Assembly (NCBI RefSeq): GCF_011009555.1
Contig: NZ_QXHD01000004.1
Span: forward strand, 405,114-442,003
Origin: Adonisia turfae CCMR0081
GTDB taxonomy: Bacteria; Cyanobacteriota; Cyanobacteriia; Phormidesmidales; Phormidesmidaceae
Length of the DNA: 36,890 nt
Direction of reading: 5' to 3'
The notes below the pieces were generated by a model. It was not told the origin of the DNA. It made no database searches and was given only the letters and a program-made list of their open reading frames with translations. This document shows positions 8,201 to 20,200 of this stretch, piece by piece. The position numbers and the translations under genes were made by a program. Every line of letters starts with the position of its first letter. Position 1 is the first letter of the stretch.

Positions 8201-11200
8201 GTCTGAGCAATCAGGAAAGGTATATGGAAAAAGATTTCCCAATAGTACAGACCGTTGGCACTGTTGAAGTCGAGATGGCTGTTAACCGGCTCTGTATTGA
8301 ACCAGGTACTACTCATCTGAATATTGTTAGGACTTGAGTCGTCAAAGCTGATGGCAGGTGATTCATTTATCTCCTGGGTTGACATTTTTAGAAAGTCACT
8401 AATCTCACCTGCGAATAGGATTTGGTTAAGTTGCTCAGCTGTACTGGATGTTAGGCGAATCACTTCATACTTCACAGTATCAATTTCATACGGTAAGGCG
8501 TCGGTGTATGCCAGGTAATAACTATCCTGAATCAAATACAGTTTAGAGACGTCGCTGTTGGTGTAATTATAAGCAGCCGTTATCCCAGCGGAGCGGATGT
8601 CGGCAGGTATATTTCCCCAACTTCCTGAAATCGACAGTGGAGTATCTAGCTGACTCGTTTCACTGAGGTTCTTAAGACGATAGTAATTGGTACCTGAGAA
8701 AAGATAGACACAGTAACTATCGTTACTGTCATCATCGTCATCATTGTCATCTTCGAGCACAAAAGCAGCGTCGATTTCATCACCTAGTCTGCTGTTAGTG
8801 ATGAATTTTTCTAGTGATGTCGATAGCGAGGATAAGTTTGCGATCTCTGACTCCATCGTTGTCAGAAGTGTCGAACCGTTTGTAGTTAGATCAGTTAGAT
8901 CAGCGACAACATCTTCTATGTTAATGACTGCAGTCTCAAAGTCAGCCATATCGCCAGCATTTTCAAAAGTGTCTTGGATGGTTGAAAGCTGAGTCAGTAT
9001 GTCTTCAAGATCCACATCAAGATCGTCAAGCTCATCGTAAACAATCTCTATTTTCCTAGCACAACTACTCGCCACTTTTGATATGTCGTCTGATGACAAT
9101 GATGAATAAGTCTTGGGGTAATCACTGTCAATGTATTGTGGCACCGTATCATCTGACAACGAATAGCGATAATACTCTGTTTTGGTACTACCAAAACTGT
9201 CCTCCGTATTGAGAATCAGATATAAACAGTTATCGGCAACATAGGCCGCATCTACTCGTTCTTCGCTATTCAAGTTGGTAGATTCAACAGCACCCCAAAG
9301 ACCAATAGTAGTAGAAGGCTCGCTACTGGTAGCGTTGCTTTGATAGTACACATGGTTTTCGTTGTTAAATAAATAGGTAATATCGTTTTCAGCGCTATCC
9401 GTAAAGGTGAAGCCCGCATCTACCTGAGTCCACTGGGGCAGTCCCTCGTCGTTGTCGGCTAGGGTCTTGGGGTAATCTGCATCCGGAGTAGAACTAAATT
9501 CATTAGTATCACTATCCACGGAGTAGCGGAGATATTGTGTCCCACAGAATAGATAGAGTTTTCCTTCTGTGCCAACTGTCCCGGTACCGATTAAGGCCGC
9601 ATCAATTTGGTCAATTTCAATAATGCTAGAGTCATCATCTTGTTCTTCGAGGGATACTCCAAAGCTATCGACAAATGAGACCGTATTGCTATCGGTACTG
9701 TCGCTGCGTAAGATAGAGCCGTCACTATTGTTGAACCAAAACGTTACATCACCATAGGTAAATGCAGCGTCAACGGTGCTCCAGCTATCTGGCAAGTCGG
9801 TAATGGTCTCTGATAATTCAGAGACTATTGTCAAGGTAGAGAAGGAGGAACCATCATATTTATACATTGCTCCTTCCAGGATTACATAGGCGGAGCCATC
9901 AGCAGCAATATACGCTGAATCAATGGTGATGCTATCGTCTATCTCGATAGCCCGAATACCCCAGCGGCTGCTAATGGCTTGGGGACCTTCAGAAATATCA
10001 CCATCAACAGAAACAGCCATGTACGTGCCATCGTCCAGGAAATAGTAGATATCATCATCGTCAAACACCTGTACGGCTGCATTGATGCTAGTTTCTGAGG
10101 TGATGTTTGAGAGATGGGCATCCGAACTCATGGCCTTTAATCCGATGTCGTCGGATAGGGCGGTCTCATTTGGTTTCACCAAAAAGCCAGAGCCATTGTA
10201 ATTATAGGCAAACCAGGGGCCATCTATAGAGTCATCGCTGTAGCTCAGCATGACCACCTTATCTTCCTCAATACTGCTCTCCTCTGGAAACAATTGAGCA
10301 AACAGTTCCTGGCCACGATTCTCTATGCTGCGGGTTGCAGCTTCCTGGGAGTACAGTTCTGGTGTGAGATTATAGGCGCGATAGTAAGGCCCGGCAGGAC
10401 TTGAGTCATCATAGGTGTCACTCAGATAGTAACGCACGCTGATGTAGATATTTTCGTAATCGTCATCGCTTAACTTGCTGGAGTTTTCAACAAAAATATC
10501 CGCATCGGAAATGTACAAAGACGTCTTGAGATCGGTCAATGTATGGGCCGTATCATTGAGAGTCAGTGTTGTTGTGTAGCTGGTCTCTTCAAAGCTAGTC
10601 TGCAGTAACTGAGGCTGACTCCAACGTTTGTTGAGGTTGTAGAAGGAATAGTAAATCTTGATTTCCTTTTGGCTATTACCCTGACTAGAAACCGTTTGGT
10701 TGCTATCACTGCCGCTGGTGGTGACAACGGCAGAGGAAGGATCTTCTGCACTTTCCTCAATCACAGCCCAGAACACAAACACTCGATTAAAGGCATAGAC
10801 CGGTTTTACATGGTCCACTTCAATGGAAATATTTAGCTCTTCCCAAGGGTCCCAGATAATGGCGGAGCTCTCTCCACCAACAAAGGTGGCAAAGCGATAG
10901 AAATAGCGCATTGGGTCGGTGCGGGTATGGCCAAAGAGCACCAACACCTTGTTGTTGGTATCAGAACTGGTATCGTCGTAAACATAGCCCCCGGCAATGG
11001 TCAACTCAGAGACTTCTGTAAAAGAGTCCAGATAGGTGACATAGGCCTCTTCGATTAACTCATCCGTAAGTTTCCCTTGGGTCAAACTCGACTCCAGGGC
11101 CTTAAAGGCAGCAGACTTTACATCCGCATCCCGCAGCTCAGGACGAATGTAGTTTTCTGGATAGAGAAAGACTTTGCGATTCGCTTCCCACACCCGATAA

Positions 11201-14200
11201 TTTTGAAGCCATTCCCACCGTTCCTTCAGATTGGCCTTCAGGGCCTCTTGATCGCTGGTGTCATCACCCTCCAGAGTGACCTCTTCTAGATTCATAAAGT
11301 AACGATGCAGATACAGCTGAACCGCCGCCGTGGCTTCTTTAATGCGCGAGGTCTCCGCACAGCTATCCATTTGGATATCGATCAGCAGCTTTTGATACAG
11401 CTGTCGGGTGGTGGTGATCTCATCATCATTGGCAATCACATAGGGCACCAGGGCATCCCGCTTGAGGGTATTGACCTCATTGGTAATCTGTTTAACCAGG
11501 GTTGCATAGTTGTTATCGCAGTCCACCGACACCAGCACATCGTAAGCACCCGTCGCCGCCTTACTCACATCAGGCTGACCATTGGACCAATAGTCAGAGT
11601 CATAGAGGGGCCGCCAAACATTGTTGTACAGCTCTGATACATCCGCCCGCATCCGTTGGGTAGTGGCCAGAATATCGTAGAGACGCAGCACCACCTCCAG
11701 GTGGAAGTCCTCTTCCATCCCATTGACCGGGTCCGCCAGGAAGGCATTGCGCTGTTTGACCCAGCGTACGTCTTCTTTTTCAAAGTTAAAGATGGCAGCA
11801 AAGTGCATATAGGGCTCTTTCACCTTGCCCTTGGCCCCGCTGACTAGTTCTGTCAGAGTGAGGTTACCGCCAGTAAAACGCTGACCCAGGTCTTTAAACC
11901 GAGTGATGGCATGGATATCACTCAGGAGATAATCAGACCATTCTCCCCAGCGATAGGCCAGCACCTGCACTGGCTTTTCATCGTCATGATCGCTCAGGTC
12001 CAGGTTATGGGTGACAAACTTTTCTCCTGTATGGAAGTAGATCTCATCTTCAAACTTAAAGACGGTGCTCACACCGCTGTCGGTGAGGATAGTGTCATCT
12101 AACTGAGGCCAGGTTTCATTAATATCACGGGGATACTCCATATCCACGTAGCGGGGCTCATCGTAGGGGTTAAGGGCAAACAGGTCCGCCGTATCGCTGT
12201 AGCACACAAACTGCTGGTCCTTAAAGACGAGCAATTTGCCCTCACCGTCCACATAGGCCCCATCAACGGTCTGGGTACCGGACTCACTGGTAAAAGTATT
12301 GTCCAGATGACCCCAAATCTCGTTGACGTTCCCTTCGGTACCGGCGGCACTATCGGTCTGTAGGTCGGTAACGTGGTGATAATTGCGCTCGTTAAACAGC
12401 ACTAGCCCCAGCTCGCTGGCATCGGTGGCCAGGTAAAACGCCGCATCAATGCCGTTGCGATAGTCTTCCGGTAGGCTGTCTAACCCTAGCTCCTCAGCTA
12501 AACTTTCGCCAATAATCTTGGGATAGCCCTCATCCACATAGCGATAACAGTCGCCCCGGTAGGGGGTATCTCCTGTCTGTTCCACTGTATAGCGAATATA
12601 TTGTTCACCAGAGAACAGATAGGTCATCTGCTTTTCGATGTCATCGACAGCGGCCACAAAGGCGGCATCGATATAGCCCCCCAGGGTAAAGTTGTTATCG
12701 ATATGGCCCAGGCCATCAATATCGTAGGCCACATATTTGTTGGGGCTGCCGGTAAAGACGGTGTTGTTGGTAAAGAAGTAGAGACAGCGGCCATTGTCCA
12801 TCAAGCCGTCAAAGAATGGGGTTTCGCCGTCGTAGTCTGCCTCTAGCTGATCTAAATGCTGCTGGAACTCTTTGGTCATAAAGGCAAAGGCCGGTTCATC
12901 CCGCAGATAGGTGGCAATCTTTTTGGGATAGCCCTCATCTACATAGCGATAGTCGTCGCCGCTGTAGCGCACATAGGAGTCCCCAGCAAACAGATAGGTG
13001 GTGCGATCGCTAGGATTCACCCAGGCGGCATCCAGCCAGTGGCTCTTCCGATTATCGCTGTCGAAAATATTTTTCTGTCGTCCCCAGGCATCCTTGATGT
13101 CTGTCACAACCGTCCAGTCATCGTCATTGTCGTCAAAGGCGGCATAGCGTTCCTGGCTAAAGAGATAGACGGTGCTATCGTTACCCACAAACCCAGATTT
13201 TAAGGTTTGAAAGTCCGTTTTATTAAACGGAACCTCCGGATAGAGCAGTTCCAGGGGCTGGGGAAAGCCCCAGTTCTCAGTGTCAAGGTTGAAGCTCAGG
13301 AACTTCTGATCGCTAATAAAGATTAGATTCTCTTCGTGGACAAAGATGGCATCAATGGCATCAAATCCTTCCTCTTGATACTCTTCCGGCATGTCCCACA
13401 GGCTGAAATCCCCCTCGTATAGGGGCACCGGCTGGTCATAGCTATCCTTGATGTAGTGCAGATAGCGGAAGTTGCCATCCATATCGGGACGCTCAAACAG
13501 ATAGGTGTCTTCTTTCCACACATAGGCCAGGGCAACATTGTTGAGCCCCCGCCATTTGTCGCTAATGCGGCGGGGCGGATAGGTGACGGTGCTGGCGGTA
13601 TAGTCTGAGGTATCGGCGTCATACTGCACAAACCACTCCCCAGAGAACACATAGGTCACCCCATCGCGACCCACAAAGGCGGCATCAATGGTTTCCTGGT
13701 CGTAGATGGGATTGCGGGAACGCCCCCAGACGTCGGCAATGGTAAAGCTTTGCTCCAGCTCAACATCGTAGTATTTGTCACCAGCAAACACATAGCTTTT
13801 GCCATCGCTGCCGTGGAGTATTGCACTTACATCGGTCATGGCTTGAGCATCGGATTCCAGCAGTGATTCCACCCGCTGTACCGTGCGGGGAGTGGCTTCT
13901 GTTTGGGTGAGTGTACGGGCTTCCAGGTGGCTGGTTTGATACCAGGTGTCGCCGCTGAGGATGTAGTTCTCTCCTCTTTCCTGAAGTGCCGCTTGCACAT
14001 CGGCAAAGGCGTCGTTGTCATACTGTTTGTAGTTGTCTTCATCGCCAATCACGACATGGAAGCTGTCTCCCTTAAACAGGTAGACCTGACGCTGATCGGC
14101 AAAGGCGGCATCAATGCCCTCAGGGAAGGCGACTTGTAAGCCTCGGAAACGGGGTTCGTCTTTGAGGCGATGGATAGAGCGGGGATAGCCCTGCTCAACG

Positions 14201-17200
14201 GTGCTGTAGTCACTGTTCACATACCGGAAAAACTGATCTCCAGAGAACAGATAGGTGTGATTAGCCGTCATATCCACCAGCTGACCGTTCTTATCCTGCT
14301 CCTCCCAGCGAGACTCTACAATCAAGGCGGCATCTACCTTACCGGTTCTTTCAATATTGTTGCGCACCTTACCCCAAACCTTATGGGTCAAGCGGGGATA
14401 GCCATAGTCGATGTTGCGTAGCTCAGCATCAGAAAACCGCAGGAATTTAGAACCATAGAACAGGTAGGTTTTGCCATCTGTCCCCATTAAGGCTGCGACT
14501 ACTCGCTCATCAGCCAGCCCATTGACATTGCGATCCCACTGATCTGAAAGGACTTTGGGTTCTGACCACCAGCGATTGGAGTAATTATGCTCAATGTAGT
14601 AGTAGAGACCATCCTCGGCACTCAGGTAGAACAGGTAAACCTTCCCCTCAGGGCCATTCATCACTGCATCAATTTGGAAATCTGTCGCCCCATTGGTGAC
14701 GCTCTCTGGCAAACTCCAAAAGTCATCGTTCACCAGGGCAGGGAACACCTCGATCTCATCCACATCAGGGCGATTAGCCAACACCGTTTCAATCACGCGG
14801 GCATTGGGGTCTTCTTCATCCACCTCTAGGTAGTCGTCTTCCTCCTTATGCAGGGTAGAGTAGCGTACATATACGTTTTCTGTGGTTGTGGTTGTCGTTG
14901 TTGTGCCATCTGCACTAATCGTAATGGTGGTGGTGGTGGTGACGCCGTCAACAGTTTCAGTGGTTGTGGTTGTGCCGATCTCAGCCTCGGTGACCTCAGT
15001 GGTCTCGGTAGTCTCGGTGGTCTTAGTACCAAATAGATAGGTCTTGTTCCCCAGCACAAAAGCAGCGGTGACGGTGGTAAGCCCTTCCCAATCTTCGGCA
15101 ATATCCCGAGGAAAGCCATCATCCACCTGGGTATAGTCATGGCCGGAATAGCGCACATATTGTTCACCGGAGAACAAATAGGTGTATCCATCCAGTCCCA
15201 CAAAGGCGGCATCCACCGTGCCGCTATCGGCAATATCGTTGGCCACTTTACCCCATTGCTCACGGGTTACCTGGGCCAGGGTGACTTCCCCGGTAGTGTC
15301 GGTCACTTCATTGACAGTATTGGTGCTAGGGTCGATGCTGACATATTCATCATCCCGGAACAGGTAGATGGTTCCATCCCAGCTATAGAGAGCGGCATCA
15401 ATGCCAGCGGTAAATTCATCGGGCAGGCCGCTAAATTCCTGATGGATCCCCTTGGGATAGCTGTCTTCAGGTTGGAGGTTGGCCAGCTCGATGCTGCCCA
15501 CATACTTGGCAATTTTGTTGTCCAAAAATAGGTAGTAATTCCCCTGGCAGGCCAGGGCCGCATTCAGTTGGCTAGGGTGGCCAAAGTTATGTTCCCGGTG
15601 TCCCCATTTTTCGGCAGCAGGGCGCACCTGGCCATCCTCTGACGAGACATAGGTGTTGCCTAAAAAGGCGTAGCTGTACTGATCTCCCCCGTCAAACATG
15701 GGGCCTAAGTCCTCCCCATACTCAGCGGGCAGTTGAATCGCCAGATTCTCGCTGTTCCAGTCCTCAGCAATGGACTTGGGATAGCCTTGATCGACGGTAA
15801 GGCTACTGGTTAGGGTGGAGCCGATATCTGAGTACCGCACATATTTATCGTTGGCAAATAGGAATAGCCTCCCCTCAGAATCCACATAGGCCGAGTCGAT
15901 CATTTCCAGGTTGTCAAAGTCGTTATCCACCTGGCCAAAGGTGTTATCTCGCTTATCCCAACTATCGCCATCGGCATATCTCACATAGTGGGATTCATCA
16001 CTGATAATTACCCAGGTACCATGGCGATCAATAAAGGCTGCATCCACTTGATTCAGCTCCTCTTCTTCGTCAAACAGCTGGCGAATGGGGTCTTCTTTAA
16101 GTCTTTTCTGCAGGGCTTCATCGTCTTTTTGTAGATCAACCAGCTCCTGGTCGTCCTCGCTATCTAGATCTATCTCTTTTTTGTCGATTAGAGTGTAGTC
16201 GTTGGCCAGATAAATCCAGTAGTAATCATCTTTGAAGAGATAGATAAATTCGTCTGTCTCTAAGAGGGCATCGACGCTGGTAATGGGACTGCCGCTGTCA
16301 GGATCATCAGGTAAGATCAAGTCTTCTGGAAATTTAGCTACCAGCTCCTGATCTTCAAGGGCCAGGTTGATCTCATGGATATCCAGCTGCTGCTGTTTGA
16401 TTAACAAGGCAAACTGACGAATGCGCTTTACCGCCTGGGCGTAGTGCATATCGTTGGGGAGTTCATCTAGCTGGCCCAGGGCATTGGCGTCCTCTAGCAG
16501 GGGCTTTAACCAAGCAAAATGCAAGTTGTTTTCAGTCTTAAACACAGCCTGGGATAGGGCTTTGACCGCATCTGGGTTAATGCCTAGCACTCCCTGCAGC
16601 TGTTCGATAATGGCGCTTTGCTGCTCGTCGGTGTGGGCTTTTAGCGCTTGGTCAACAGCCTTGACTGTGCCATTGATGGCTTTGGCAATGTCGTGGATTT
16701 GGAAGAACACTTCCAGGTTGTAGTCTTCAAAGCCCGGAAGATGGAAGGCGGCGGCATTTTCCGGCACCAGAAAAAAGGGAATCCGATCGGCCTGCAGAAG
16801 ATCTTGCTCATCCAGGACGTCAATGTCGGTTAGGTTGTGCTTTAAGGCTTCGATTTCGTCGGCATTAAATTCCAGGGCTGTGAGCTTTTCATCCTGGAGG
16901 CGATACTGGTCGGCATAGGTGACGATGCTGGCTAGGTGGTCAAATGCGATCGCATTCTGACTATCATCAAAATAGTTACGCAAACCAAAGCTTTCGCGAT
17001 TGTCCTCCTGCTTAAAGAAGGCACCTGCACCCGATTGCAGCTGATTACCGTTTAAGTACCCATCCTCTTGCAGATCCTCATGCACCCAGCGGGATACTGT
17101 CTTGGCTGCTAGTTTGGCTAATTCGTTCTGATCTAGCTGTAGCCAGGTGGCCTGATCAGCAACAATGGCATTATGCAATACCTTAGAAATGGCCTCGCGA

Positions 17201-20200
17201 TGGGGATAAAACTGTAGCGCCAGCCCCGTCATCCTCGGTCCTTCATCAACAATGCGCATCTTGTCGACAACAAACATGTGCTTGTCAATGTAGCGATTCA
17301 TCTGCAGGTTGCGGATTAAATCCTTAAGGGCGTTTGGATCTAGATCCAGCTCAGCAAACATCTGAGCATTAATTTGGATCTTACTGGCTGCAAATTTATC
17401 TAGCTGCTGCTGGAGCAGATGATGCACCTGATCGGTCAATTCTGCCAAATCTGCATCGAGAAACAACTCATCAACGCCGTCAGCATGACTAAACATCGCC
17501 ACATCTGTGACAAAGCCCTGCTCATCTATGTAGTCGTTATAAATCAGATTGTCGTACAGTTCCCGTGTCTCAGCGACAGAAAGACCCAAGCCCTCAAAGT
17601 CTGACTTAAACACCTGCACTTGAATCTCGTCATTCTCGTCCAGTTGGCCCGCCATTTCCTCCTGGTACACTCCGTGGATAATCTCAAAGACATCCTGACG
17701 AATTTCACTAAAATCGAACTCTAGCTGAAAGTTTTCCACAGTGGGCAGCTGACCATCGATCCAATCTTGGGTCAAGAGTTTGCCACTGCCATCAATCACC
17801 TGATGGTTAATCAGGTTCTTAACAATTTTCTCGTGAAGCTTGCCCCCAAACTGTAAGTCCACAAATTCATAGTCTTGAATGACCGCCAGCTGCTGAATAA
17901 ACTCTTCAGTCAATGCCTGAATCTTGCGGGGCTCATAGGCCATTAGCAGATGCCGATGATAGCCCTTGGCAGCCTTAGGATGCATCCCCGACTCTGGATA
18001 GGCAGACAGCATAGAGAGCGTGCCGTGAGCCATGCTCGGCATATGGTGCATCCCCAGCTTCTTGCTATGGTTTTTATATCTGTTCTGCTTCTTATGGGCA
18101 CCTGACTTACAGCGATAGGAAGACTTCTCCATATCGCCCGGCATATCCCCACTCATCCCCTCCTGGCGCTGCTGCATCAAATTAAAGGCAAAGTGAGAAG
18201 CCCGCTGATCGCCTAGCGCATCTGCCAGGGTATCCGGCTGCATTTCTTTGGCTTGAAAGCTTTGTAAAAGCGTATTGTAAAGGGCAAGATCCTGGGCATT
18301 CTGAGTCTCTTCTGCCTTGTCGGTCATGGGGGCACCGTTGACAATTGCCCACAGCATTTCTGGTGAGTAGCCAAACCCCTTCATCCATTTGTTCAAGGCC
18401 ATCAGAGACTCAAACAGCCACAGCTGATCGCTGATGCTGTGGGTATCGCTGTTGACAGGGGCCATCAAGATTTCAAAACACTTTTGAGTACTGGGCACCT
18501 GATAGACAAAGTGAGTTTGGGAATCTAGTCGACCGATAAAGGGATCTTGCTCCAGCAGGTCAAAGAGAATAAACAACTCCAGGAAATGTACATCCAGCGC
18601 ATTGGATAAGGCCGAAATACGGTAAAGCACATTTAATAAATTCCACTGGTATGCATCGCCAGTGTTCTCCCAAAGGCTGCTGTCAGCGACCTCTTCAAAC
18701 TCCAGACGTTCAGTAATATTGATCAGATCGGTTTCAGTAAACCCTAAAGCATGGCGCAGACGCTGACGATAGGTATCATTGTCATCGCTAAATAAATCTT
18801 CTGCATAGTCGATTTGAGTATAGGTATGGTAAGTAGTGTCGTTATACTGAGCCGGAAGCTCCCCAGTCTGATCCGTAATATAAAAATATTTTTCATCGAT
18901 AGACACACAGGGCAAGTTAAAAATCCGGTTGAACTGGTCTTGAGGCAGATCCTCATTGGTTCTACCCACATATGAGATCTCACTCAGAATGGCAACAACT
19001 GTATCAAGAGGCTGCTCCAAAGTCTTGTGAATATAGACCACCTGGGCGACATATACTAGAGTATCGGCACTCAGCGTAGGTACACTGTCAACCTGACAAC
19101 AGTGGCGCAAAATATGATCTAAGTCGGTAAAGCTCAGACCTGTTTTCTGCGCTAGCCGCACAAAACGACTGGTGCGGTCAAACCACTCAATCGGTACAGC
19201 ACCCCCATCGGACCACTCCAGAGTAGTCTCGTCATCGCTCAAAGTGACATAGCCTGTGCCATTGCTGGTACCGGTATTAATATAAAAACTCCCACGACCA
19301 GCTTCAACAGCGGAATGATCGGACGGGTCAACATAAAGATTTTGGTACAGCAGCTCCAACATCTCCTGGGATTCTAGATCCGTTGTCTCCATAAAGCTGG
19401 TGACGGTGGATAGCAGACTGATTAAATGGTTGCTGAGGACGCTTGCTTGACTGGATCTAATTTCGCTTAGCAATTCAGCCGTTTTATCGGCATCAATTGA
19501 TGAGATATCCTCGAATATCTCCGCTAATAGAGACAGCAGTTCAGTTGAGTCTGAAAAGTCATCACTACTTTGATCAAAGATAATGCTTCCAGTACTGTCA
19601 AAGATACGAATGTAGTATAAAGCACCAATTTTTGCCGCAATTACCAGGCTTGTCCCACCCTCCGGCAGAGCGTCAACATCCGCCAGGGAATCATATAGTT
19701 CGATGTCATAGTTCGCTATATAACCATAGGCCATGACAGATGAGGCAGCTACCTCATCAGGTTCTAACAGAGCCGTCCACTCTGCTGTAGACAGCCCCAG
19801 GTATTCCCGCGCCACGGTGGTGTAGTCTGCTGTAGTCGCAAAGAGACGACGCAACTCATGGGCCGTGATGCCTAGGTGATTTAGATGGTTCTTGACCTTT
19901 TCACTATTTAGGGAAAACGGCATGTTGAAAGGATAGCTTGCCCCCTCCAAGACACCGAAGACTGCTGCTTCTAAGGCTTCTCGTGTTTCGTAGTCGGTAC
20001 TGTCAACCCGACCCTCTAGCACTTCGTTGACAATATCCAGATAGGGAATCAGCGTTGTAGTGTTTTCGGCATCCAGATCAATTCCTTGGATATCACTCCG
20101 GCGTGAGTGAAAATCGACGGCATCCTCATCAGCTTCGTCGGTCACAAACTCATCGTTCAGCATTTGCAGCAGGTCGACCAAATAGGCTGCAGGAGAATAA

